Below, piece by piece: positions 7,634 to 14,525 of a DNA stretch of 64,000 nucleotides. Numbering within the stretch: position 1 is the first letter of the stretch; each line of letters begins with the position of its first letter. The position numbers were made by a program, and so were the translations under genes. Origin of the DNA: JANRKB01 sp033763695 (GTDB lineage: Bacteria; Planctomycetota; Phycisphaerae; Phycisphaerales; UBA1924); the NCBI GenBank assembly GCA_033763695.1, contig JANRKB010000002.1:62001-126000 (forward strand), in the 5' to 3' direction. Under the pieces are notes generated by a model. That model had not been told where the DNA came from. It searched no databases and saw only the letters and a program-made list of their open reading frames with translations.

Positions 7634-8851
7634 ATGCCCTTCTCCTCCATCGAAGCCGTGCTCGCCGATCTCCGCCAGGGACGCATGGTCGTCCTCACCG
7701 ACGATGAGAATCGTGAAAACGAGGGTGATCTCGTCCTCCCCGCACAGTTCGCCACACCCGAGGCGATCACGTTCATGCTCACCGTGGCCCGCGGCTATCT
7801 CTGCCTCTCGCTCACCGAGGCCGACTGCGATCGCCTCGACCTGCACCCGCAGGCCGCCGTCAACACCTCCGTCCGCGGCACCGCCTTCACCATCTCCATC
7901 GACGGCCATCCGCGCCACGGCTTCACCACCGGCGTCTCCGCTCGCGAACGCGCCAAGTGCATCCAGATGGCGATCGACCCCGCCTATCGCGCCGACGACT
8001 TCGTCCGTCCCGGACACATCAACCCGCTCCGCGCCCGCGACGGCGGCGTGCTCGTCCGCACCGGCCAGACCGAAGGCTCCATCGACCTCTGCCGCCTCGC
8101 CGGGCTCACACCCGCCGCATGCATCATCGAAGTGATGCGTGACGACGGCGAAATGGCCCGCGTACCCGACCTCCAGAAGCTCTGCGAACAGCACAACCTC
8201 AAGATGTGTTCCGTTGCGCAGATCATCGAGTATCGCCTCGCCCGCGAGAGCCTCGTCAAGCGCCTCGAGCCCGTCGAAGGCGCGCTGCTCCGCACGAGCG
8301 AAGGTGAATTCCGCGCCCACCTCTTCCAGAGCATCGTCGATCCATTGCCGCACCTCGTGCTGACGGCGGGCGACGTCGGCGCACGCCCGCAGATCGACGA
8401 ACCCGTGCTCGTGCGCATGCACCGCCGCCATCTGCTCGGCGATGTCTTCGGCGATCTGGATTCCAGCCCCGACGGCCCGAGCGGCGACACGCTCCGCCGC
8501 GCCATGCGCCACATCCAGCGCGAAGGCCGCGGCGCGATCGTCTACCTCCGCACCAACGCGGGCACCGAATCCACCGACCTCGAATCACGCCTCCAGATGC
8601 TGCGACACGCGGAACTGACCGCGGCCCAGATCGCCGGCAGCGACAGCCCCATGCTCACGCACCCCGGCGGCAAGGCCCACACCGGCAACAACATCCCCGC
8701 CTCGCAGCGCGACTTCGGCGTCGGGGGCCAGATCCTCCGCCAACTCGGCCTCTCCAAACTGCGCCTGCTCACCAACAGCAACCGTGCACTGCCCGGCCTC
8801 GAGGCGTTCGGCTTGCAGATCGTCGAACGCGTGCCGCTCGGACGCGATTGA
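7634..8851 (+). CDS. ribB: 3,4-dihydroxy-2-butanone-4-phosphate synthase fused to degenerate GTP cyclohydrolase II
   Basis: 405 residues. Residues 1-~205 are the RibB domain, which makes the four-carbon precursor of riboflavin from ribulose 5-phosphate: DDENRENEGDL, TTGVSARERAKC, RPGHINPLRA and DDGEMAR are recognisable. The usual GHTEA motif reads GQTEGS here. Residues ~210-405 follow the fold of GTP cyclohydrolase II (MHRRHLLGDVFGDL, RDFGVGGQIL, LLTNSN). However, the three zinc cysteines of the CLTGDVFG...CDCG region are replaced by His266, Ser277 and Pro279. The second half is therefore unlikely to open GTP, as in reported RibB-plus-X hybrids. The start is the ATG at 7634, which begins the conserved sequence. 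There is no strong ribosome-binding site and no FMN riboswitch is visible. Confidence 0.85.
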   Translation: MPFSSIEAVLADLRQGRMVVLTDDENRENEGDLVLPAQFATPEAITFMLTVARGYLCLSLTEADCDRLDLHPQAAVNTSVRGTAFTISIDGHPRHGFTTGVSARERAKCIQMAIDPAYRADDFVRPGHINPLRARDGGVLVRTGQTEGSIDLCRLAGLTPAACIIEVMRDDGEMARVPDLQKLCEQHNLKMCSVAQIIEYRLARESLVKRLEPVEGALLRTSEGEFRAHLFQSIVDPLPHLVLTAGDVGARPQIDEPVLVRMHRRHLLGDVFGDLDSSPDGPSGDTLRRAMRHIQREGRGAIVYLRTNAGTESTDLESRLQMLRHAELTAAQIAGSDSPMLTHPGGKAHTGNNIPASQRDFGVGGQILRQLGLSKLRLLTNSNRALPGLEAFGLQIVERVPLGRD

Positions 8852-8907
8852 GCGAAATCCACAGTCTGTTTCGTGAGTACCCGCCGCGGCGTGCGTTGTC
8901 ATCCCGT

Positions 8908-8987
8908 GCGTGCGGACCTGATCGCGCGTTCTCGGGCGTTCACAACACCCCACATCGCGCCCCGAGGGTTGCGACAGGTCCGCACGC
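8908..8987. other. Nested 80-nt stem-loop element
   Basis: GCGTGCGGACCTG at 8908-8920 pairs perfectly over 13 bp with CAGGTCCGCACGC at 8975-8987. Inside it, CGC 8923-8925 pairs with GCG 8971-8973, and CTCGGG 8931-8936 pairs with CCCGAG 8961-8966, extended by two further pairs. No T-run follows, so it is not a simple terminator. It lies between ribB and the HAF-repeat gene. It could be a structured leader or small RNA, or a dispersed repeat. Confidence 0.6.
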
Positions 8988-9022
8988 CACCTCGGCCCCG
9001 CCCCACCTCCCCGCGGCATTTT

Positions 9023-9054
9023 AGAGCAAGGTTCGGCGTGCGAACCCCAACTCT
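9023..9054 (+). other. Hairpin in the leader of the HAF-repeat gene
   Basis: GGTTCG at 9030-9035 pairs with CGAACC at 9041-9046 around a 5-nt loop, with outer AGAG/CTCT pairs. It sits 83 bp before the start codon at 9137. No known riboswitch was recognised. Confidence 0.4.
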
Positions 9055-9136
9055 GAACGTCAAGCTCTATGCGGCCCCACGAGCCTCGTCGCTCGCCGGG
9101 TAAGCCGACATGCGATCGTCCTCAGGAGTCCACGTC

Positions 9137-10717
9137 ATGCGTTCTTCCCTCTGCAAGAGTGCGACTTCTTCCCTGCCGCGCGCTCTCGCACTGCTCGCGG
9201 GCGTCGCCACCGCGACCATCGCCCACGCCGCCCCGCCCACCATCATCAACCTCGGCGTCCTGCCCGGCGGACTCTCCTCAAACGGCTCCGCCGTCAGCAA
9301 CGACGGCACCGTCGTCACCGGCTACTCCAGCGTCGTCGTCGGACAGACCCTGCCCGCCTACGCCTTCCGCTGGACCAGCAGCAGCGGCATGGTCAACCTC
9401 GGCGTGCCGTTCGGCTTGCAAACCTCCGCCGCCAACTCGATGGATTTCGCCGGCCTCGCCGTCGCGGGCAACGCCAGCAACCGCCAGTTCCGCTGGACCA
9501 TCTCGGGCGGCATGCAGAACCTCGGCCTCCTGCCCGGCGGCACGCTCGGACTCGCCACCGGCATCAGCGGCGATGGCTCCATCGTCTGCGGTTGGTCCAA
9601 CGCACTCGACGGAAACGTCTACGCCACGCGCTGGACCAGCAGCGGCGGCATGACCAACCTCGGCACGCTCCCCGGCGGCGCATTCGGCGCATCCGCCTAC
9701 GCCATCAGCAGCGACGGCACCATCATCGTCGGCGGCAGCACCTGGACCGGCGCGGGGTATCGCGCCTGCCGCTGGCTCCCCGGCAACATCATCCAGAACA
9801 TCAACACCATCGCGAGCGTCAGCGATTCGCGCGCTTTCGCGATCAGCAAGAACAACGCCGTCATCGTCGGCACCGCCACCATCGGCGGCGTCGAGCGCGT
9901 CTTCCGCTACACCAACGTCATGGCCGACCTCGGCTGGCCCGCCGGCACGCTGAGTTCTTCGCCGCGCCTCACCAACTACGACGGCAAGGTCATCACCGGC
10001 CGCGCCAGCGTCGGCACCAATCAGTGGCGCGCTATCTACTGGTCCACCAACACCGGCATGCAGAATCTCAACACCTACCTCGCCTCGCTCGGCACCAGCA
10101 TGACCGGTTGGGTGCTCACCGAGTCCTGGGGCGTCTCCGGCGACGGCAGCGCGATCGCGGGCACCGGCGAGTACTTCGGCCAGACGCGCGCCTTCCTCAT
10201 CCAAGGTCTGCCCTGCCCCAGCGTACCCCAGATCATCACTGATCCCACCGCCATGACCGTCTGCCGCGCCCCCGGCTCAAGCGCCACGCTCTCCGTCGGC
10301 GTCGATGCACCCGGCGCAGTGCAATACCAATGGTTCGTCGCGATGCCCGGCACGGCCGGCGGCATCCCGATCACGCAGCCGTTCTTTGCCGATCCGCTCA
10401 CCGGCATCACCTTCCACGCCGACGGCTTCAATGGCCCCGACCTCACCATCTCCGACATGCGTGCCGCCGGTCCGTTCAAGGACGTGACCGTCTACGTGCA
10501 GACCGAAAACCCGTGCGGCACAACCACCAGCGCACAAGCCCGCGTCACGCTCTGCGACGCCGACTTCAACTGCGACACCTTCGTCGATTTCACCGACTTT
10601 GATGCCTTCGTCGGCGCGTTCGAAGTGGGCGAGACCGCCGCCGACTTCAACAGCGATGGCTTCCTCGATTTCACCGACTTCGATGGCTTCGTCGGAGCCT
10701 TTGAGCAAGGGTGCTGA
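9137..10717 (+). CDS. Secreted HAF-repeat protein with dockerin-like tail
   Basis: 526 residues. The ATG at 9137 follows AGGAG (9124-9128) with 8-nt spacing; an in-frame ATG at 9110 lacks such a site. After a signal peptide ending AHA there are several HAF-type repeats of about 50-60 residues: a run like GVLPGGLSSNGSAVSNDG or GLLPGGTLGLATGISGDG, then FRWT plus a short turn (SSSGMVNLG, SGGMQNLG). These build an extracellular beta-propeller-like domain. Residues ~360-455 resemble an Ig-like domain (VQYQWFVAMPG). The C-terminus has DFNCDTFVDFTDFDAF and DFNSDGFLDFTDFDGF, opened by a Cys (LCDADFN) and ending QGC. It is likely exported and anchored through the tail. The ligand is unknown. Confidence 0.85.
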   Translation: MRSSLCKSATSSLPRALALLAGVATATIAHAAPPTIINLGVLPGGLSSNGSAVSNDGTVVTGYSSVVVGQTLPAYAFRWTSSSGMVNLGVPFGLQTSAANSMDFAGLAVAGNASNRQFRWTISGGMQNLGLLPGGTLGLATGISGDGSIVCGWSNALDGNVYATRWTSSGGMTNLGTLPGGAFGASAYAISSDGTIIVGGSTWTGAGYRACRWLPGNIIQNINTIASVSDSRAFAISKNNAVIVGTATIGGVERVFRYTNVMADLGWPAGTLSSSPRLTNYDGKVITGRASVGTNQWRAIYWSTNTGMQNLNTYLASLGTSMTGWVLTESWGVSGDGSAIAGTGEYFGQTRAFLIQGLPCPSVPQIITDPTAMTVCRAPGSSATLSVGVDAPGAVQYQWFVAMPGTAGGIPITQPFFADPLTGITFHADGFNGPDLTISDMRAAGPFKDVTVYVQTENPCGTTTSAQARVTLCDADFNCDTFVDFTDFDAFVGAFEVGETAADFNSDGFLDFTDFDGFVGAFEQGC

Positions 10718-10723
10718 CTCGAC

Positions 10724-12517
10724 CTAATGAACCCGCAGATCCACGAGCTCCGGCTCCACGCTCCGCATGCCGTTCCAGGTGGAGATCCGCGGCACCACGA
10801 TCGCATCCAGCGTCGCGCCCGTCGGCAGCGCGCTCAACTCCGCCGCCCGATCCCACGCCAGACACCGGATCGTGCGCCGCTCCTGCCGCAGCATGAGCAC
10901 CGCGTGCCTGCCCGTTGAACCCAGCACCTTGGGCCGATCCGCGAGCGTCACGCCGCGCACCAGCAACTGCACCTTCGGATTGTCGCGCCCAAACGGCGCA
11001 AGCCGCTCAAGCATGCCGATGGCATCCTGCGAGAACTCAGTCAGCGCGGCGGTCGTGTCATAATCCAGCCGCGCGACCAGTTCCTCCGGCGCGAGCCTGC
11101 GATTCGCCGCGGCGATGAACGCCTCGGTGAACGCCTCCAGCCGCGTCGCGTCCAGCCGCATACCCGCCGCCATGTCATGCCCGCCGAAGCCGCTGAGAAA
11201 CTCCGCGCACTCACCCAGCGCATCCGTCAGCGCGAATCCCTCGACCGAGCGACCCGAGCCATGACAGCCCTCGGGCCCGCGATGCATCAGCAGCGTCGGG
11301 CGATGGAACTTGCTCACCAGCCGCGAGCACACGATGCCGACCACGCCCGCGTGCCAATCTTCGTGCGCCAGCACGATCGCGCGCCGATGCGGCCCCGTCA
11401 TCCCGCTCTTTTCAGCCAACTCAATCGCCTGCGCCGCGATCGCCTGTTCCACCTCGCGCCGCGCATTGTTCTGCCGCGTCAGTTCCCGCGCGATCTCTCT
11501 CGCCCGCGGCCCATCCGCCACCGTCAGCAACTCGACCGCCTCGCGCGCGTGCCCCATCCGCCCGCACGCATTGAGCCGCGGCCCAAGCTTGAACCCCACA
11601 TCCTCCGCCTGCACGTTCTCGCCCGCCAAGCCCGACGCCTCGACCAGCGCCTGCAAACCCACCAGTGACGAATGCTTGATCCGCGGCAAACCGAAACGCG
11701 CAATCACGCGATTCTCGCCAAGCAGCGGCACGACATCCGCGATCACACCGAGCGACGTGAGCGAAAGCAGTTCCAGCAACAGATCACGCAGCGTCGCCGA
11801 GACCTTCTGACTGCCGCACGCCAGCGTCGCGAGCCGCCACGCCAGTTTGTACGCCACGCCAGCGCCGCACAATTCGCCGAACGGATACGTCGAGTCCGGC
11901 CGGCGCGGGTGCACCACCGCGAACGCCTCCGGCAGATCTTCCATCCGCGCCGGCGGGTTGTGATGGTCGGTGATGATCAGATCAACGCCCGCATCCTTCG
12001 CCGCCCGCGCCGGTCCCACCGCCGTCACGCCGCAGTCCACCGACACGATCACCCGCGCCCCGCCCGCCGCCAGTTCGCGCAGTGCCGATTCGTTCAGCCC
12101 ATACCCCTCGTCAATCCGGTGCGGCACATACGTGCTCACACGTGCCGTCGCCGAGATCGCGCGAAACGTATGAAAGAGAATCGCCGTCGCCGTGATTCCG
12201 TCGACGTCGTAGTCGCCATAGATCACGATCGGCTCATCCGCCCGCAGCGCATCGAGCAGCCGCCCCGCGGCCTTGTCCAGATCCGGAATCCCCGACGGAT
12301 CATGCAACTGCTTCAGCGTCGGCTCAAGAAAGATCGACGCATCCGCGCCGCTCAGCCCTCGGGCCGCCAACACACGCTCCAGCAGCGAGCCATCCCCCGC
12401 CGCCTTGCCGCGCTGCCGCCACACGCCTCGTGCCCCGCGCAGCATCGCACCGGACACCACGCCGCCACGCGCTGTCGAGGCTGCCGCGGCGTTTCCTGAT
12501 TCAGAAAGAATGCTCAC
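10724..12517 (-). CDS. recJ: Single-stranded-DNA-specific exonuclease RecJ
   Basis: 597 residues, normal for RecJ, the 5'-3' single-strand exonuclease of recombinational and mismatch repair. DHH-phosphoesterase motifs are intact: DYDVDG at 102-107, SVDCG ending at 163, and TDHH at 183-186. The C-terminal DHHA1 region contains GGHDMAAGM with its conserved GGH, and a terminal OB-like domain follows. The start is GTG at 12517, with GGAG 5 nt upstream on the coding strand. The first ~25 residues are Ala/Gly/Ser-rich and outside the conserved domain. The stop lies 6 bp from the convergent HAF gene with no clear terminator between them. Confidence 0.95.
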   Translation of the reverse strand: MSILSESGNAAAASTARGGVVSGAMLRGARGVWRQRGKAAGDGSLLERVLAARGLSGADASIFLEPTLKQLHDPSGIPDLDKAAGRLLDALRADEPIVIYGDYDVDGITATAILFHTFRAISATARVSTYVPHRIDEGYGLNESALRELAAGGARVIVSVDCGVTAVGPARAAKDAGVDLIITDHHNPPARMEDLPEAFAVVHPRRPDSTYPFGELCGAGVAYKLAWRLATLACGSQKVSATLRDLLLELLSLTSLGVIADVVPLLGENRVIARFGLPRIKHSSLVGLQALVEASGLAGENVQAEDVGFKLGPRLNACGRMGHAREAVELLTVADGPRAREIARELTRQNNARREVEQAIAAQAIELAEKSGMTGPHRRAIVLAHEDWHAGVVGIVCSRLVSKFHRPTLLMHRGPEGCHGSGRSVEGFALTDALGECAEFLSGFGGHDMAAGMRLDATRLEAFTEAFIAAANRRLAPEELVARLDYDTTAALTEFSQDAIGMLERLAPFGRDNPKVQLLVRGVTLADRPKVLGSTGRHAVLMLRQERRTIRCLAWDRAAELSALPTGATLDAIVVPRISTWNGMRSVEPELVDLRVH

Positions 12518-12619
12518 ACCCGCTCCGTGGGTTGCCGTCGCGCCGCCGCGAAACCTCGCCGCGTCCTCTAGCCGCCAGTGTACCGCGTCCGTCCATCACG
12601 ACCAACACCGCGCCCCCAC

Positions 12620-13600
12620 TCACATCGCCGTTCGCTCCAGCGATTCGCGCCGCAGCAGCCAGATCAAGATCGGCCCTCCCAGGATCGACGTCAGCACCGT
12701 GATCGGCAGACGCCCCGAGCCAAGGTCCGTCACCTTCACCAGCGCGTCCGCCGCCACCACCAGCGTCGCCCCGGCCAGTGCCGCGCACGGCGCCAGCACG
12801 CGATGCCGCGGCCCCGCGATCAGCCGCACCAAGTGCGGACACACCAGACCGACAAACCCCACCGGCCCCGCGAGCACCACCGACCCAGCGCTCAGCACGC
12901 CCGCCGCCACGAACAACTGCACCCGCAGCCGCCCCAGCGAGACTCCCACGCTCCGCGCCTCATCATCGCCCAGGCTCGCCGCGTCCATCCGCTGCCCCGC
13001 CACCATCGCCCACACCAACAGCCCCAGCGTGATTGCGCCCACACCCACAATCGTCGACGACTGCACATCGTCGTTGATCGCCCCCAGCAGCCAGCGCGAC
13101 GCCGCCACGCCGCGATCCGGCAGCAGACTCTGCACCAGCATCGTCGCCGAGCCGCAGAGAATGCTCACGATCACGCCGATGAGCACAAGCCCCACCGGAT
13201 CGACCCTGCCGCGCCGCTGCGCCAGCGTGTACACGCTCGCGAGCGTCAGCAGCGATCCCGCGAGAGCCGCACCCGCGCTCACGCTTGACGGCGCGATCTG
13301 CTGACTCACCAGGTACGTCGCATAGGCCGCGAGCATCACGCCCAAACCCGATCCGCTCGCCAGCCCGATGACATCCGGCGACGCCAGCGGGTTGCGCAGC
13401 AGGCACTGGAGCAGCACGCCGCCCAGTCCCAGCGCGGCCCCCACCACCAGCCCCGCGCCGACGCGCTGCACACGAATCTGCCGGATCGCCTCCGCCTCGG
13501 GCCAGTGCAGCCCATCCGGCCCGATCAACGCGCGCAGCACCGCCGCCGCGGCACACGCCGCCAGCAACACCCCGACCAGGATCCAGCCCCGCCGATTCAT
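12620..13600 (-). CDS. FecCD-type iron-siderophore/cobalamin ABC transporter permease
   Basis: 326 residues with about nine hydrophobic segments, the size and topology of BtuC/FhuB/FecD subunits that move siderophore-iron, heme or vitamin B12 across the inner membrane. The signature LRNPLASPDVIGLASGSGLG and the later GPVGFVGLVCPHLVR are diagnostic. The partner ATPase (FecE/BtuD) and the periplasmic binding protein are not adjacent: the neighbours are recJ and a divergent atpC. The substrate cannot be told from the sequence. A Fur-family regulator lies 7 kb away, but no Fur box was identified here. Confidence 0.9.
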   Translation of the reverse strand: MNRRGWILVGVLLAACAAAAVLRALIGPDGLHWPEAEAIRQIRVQRVGAGLVVGAALGLGGVLLQCLLRNPLASPDVIGLASGSGLGVMLAAYATYLVSQQIAPSSVSAGAALAGSLLTLASVYTLAQRRGRVDPVGLVLIGVIVSILCGSATMLVQSLLPDRGVAASRWLLGAINDDVQSSTIVGVGAITLGLLVWAMVAGQRMDAASLGDDEARSVGVSLGRLRVQLFVAAGVLSAGSVVLAGPVGFVGLVCPHLVRLIAGPRHRVLAPCAALAGATLVVAADALVKVTDLGSGRLPITVLTSILGGPILIWLLRRESLERTAM

Positions 13601-13750
13601 GCTCGCCAGAGCGTACCCACCCCACCGCCCATCACTCCGCCCGACACACCGCCGCCCACTCTTCCGACCAAGTGACCTTTCCGCCCGTGCGCCCTACCAT
13701 CCCACCCCCTCGACGGCCCGCCTCCGAGGGCGTTTCAACGGAGCATTCCC

Positions 13751-14200
13751 TTGGCCCAGACCACCTTCCGCTGCCGCCTGGTCACCCCCACCGCCAGCCT
13801 CGTCGATGATCGCGTGCTCTACGCCTCGCTCCCGGCGTGGGATGGCCTCATGGGCGTCATGCCCGGCCGCGCCGCCATGCTCGCCCGCCTCGGCCTCGGC
13901 GAGCTCCGCCTCGACTTCCCCGACACCGCGCAGACCAAGGGCGGCAGCCGCTCCTACTTCATCGATGGCGGCTTTGTCCGCATGGCCGGTGATGAACTCA
14001 CCATCCTCGCCGAGAAGGCCACGCCCGTCGAAGAGCTCAACGCCGCCGACGCCGAGAAGGAACTCCGCACCGCCGCCGCCAAGACCGTCCCCGCCGGTGC
14101 CAAGGACGCAGTCGCGGCCCAGGAATCCATCGACAACGATCGCCAGCGCGCCCGCGTCAAGGTTCACCTCGCCCGCGGCACAAGCGGCAAGGGCATCTGA
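13751..14200 (+). CDS. atpC: ATP synthase F1 subunit epsilon
   Basis: 149 residues. The N-terminal beta-sandwich (FRCRLVTPTASLVDDRVLYA, then GLMGVMPGRAAMLARLGLGE) is the classic epsilon-subunit pattern, with PGRA in place of the common PGHA. FIDGGFVRMAGDELTILAEK follows, then the short helical hairpin at the C-terminus. The subunit couples rotation of the c-ring to F1 and can inhibit ATP hydrolysis. The start is TTG at 13751, 7 nt after GGAG (13740-13743). No other atp gene is in the window, so this copy is separated from the usual atpHAGDC operon. It is followed by a strong terminator, confirming a single-gene unit. Confidence 0.92.
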   Translation: MAQTTFRCRLVTPTASLVDDRVLYASLPAWDGLMGVMPGRAAMLARLGLGELRLDFPDTAQTKGGSRSYFIDGGFVRMAGDELTILAEKATPVEELNAADAEKELRTAAAKTVPAGAKDAVAAQESIDNDRQRARVKVHLARGTSGKGI

Positions 14201-14235
14201 CCCGCCGACTGCTCGAATCAGATCCGCTTTCCCTC

Positions 14236-14274
14236 ACGCCCGCCGCGTCTGAACCGGCGGGCGTTGTTTTTCTT
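14236..14274 (+). terminator. Intrinsic terminator after atpC
   Basis: A perfect 10-bp stem ACGCCCGCCG/CGGCGGGCGT with a 9-nt loop is followed by TGTTTTTCTT, 35 bp downstream of the atpC stop. Confidence 0.9.
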
Positions 14275-14352
14275 CATGCCATCCACCCCCCATTCCTCGC
14301 AGTTCGGCTGAGGGCCGGGTCAACGTGCGCCGCCTGCGCCGTCTGATCGACC

Positions 14353-14444
14353 GGGGATCTGCTGGGCGATTCGCCAGAGAGCGCAAAGTCGGACCTCGGA
14401 ATATCCGACGTTCCCAAGGACCCCCGCCGGTGTTCCGTCGGGGG
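14353..14444 (+). promoter_or_regulatory. Structured 5' leader of the secretin gene
   Basis: The 325-bp gap before the secretin holds the atpC terminator and this foldable stretch. GGGGA 14353-14357 can close on TTCCC 14411-14415 around two hairpins: CTGG..CCAG at 14362-14377, and GTCGGA/TCCGAC at 14388-14409. They are joined by AGAGCGCAAA, which makes a three-way junction. A further hairpin, CCCCCG..CGGGGG, spans 14421-14444. The CGCAAAG string recalls part of the cyclic-di-GMP-I riboswitch, but the rest of that consensus is not evident. Confidence 0.35.
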
Positions 14445-14525
14445 CAGCCCTTGCGTGGACGTCGCGTGCGGCGGGGGCAAGTTCGGGGTGGGCAGTCACA
14501 ACAGCCACAGACGAGGTTCAGATCC

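Noticed and set aside
14353..14444. Firm call of a c-di-GMP riboswitch
   Set aside because: Only the CGCAAAG string and a three-way layout fit; the 5' conserved half and the receptor details are not visible.
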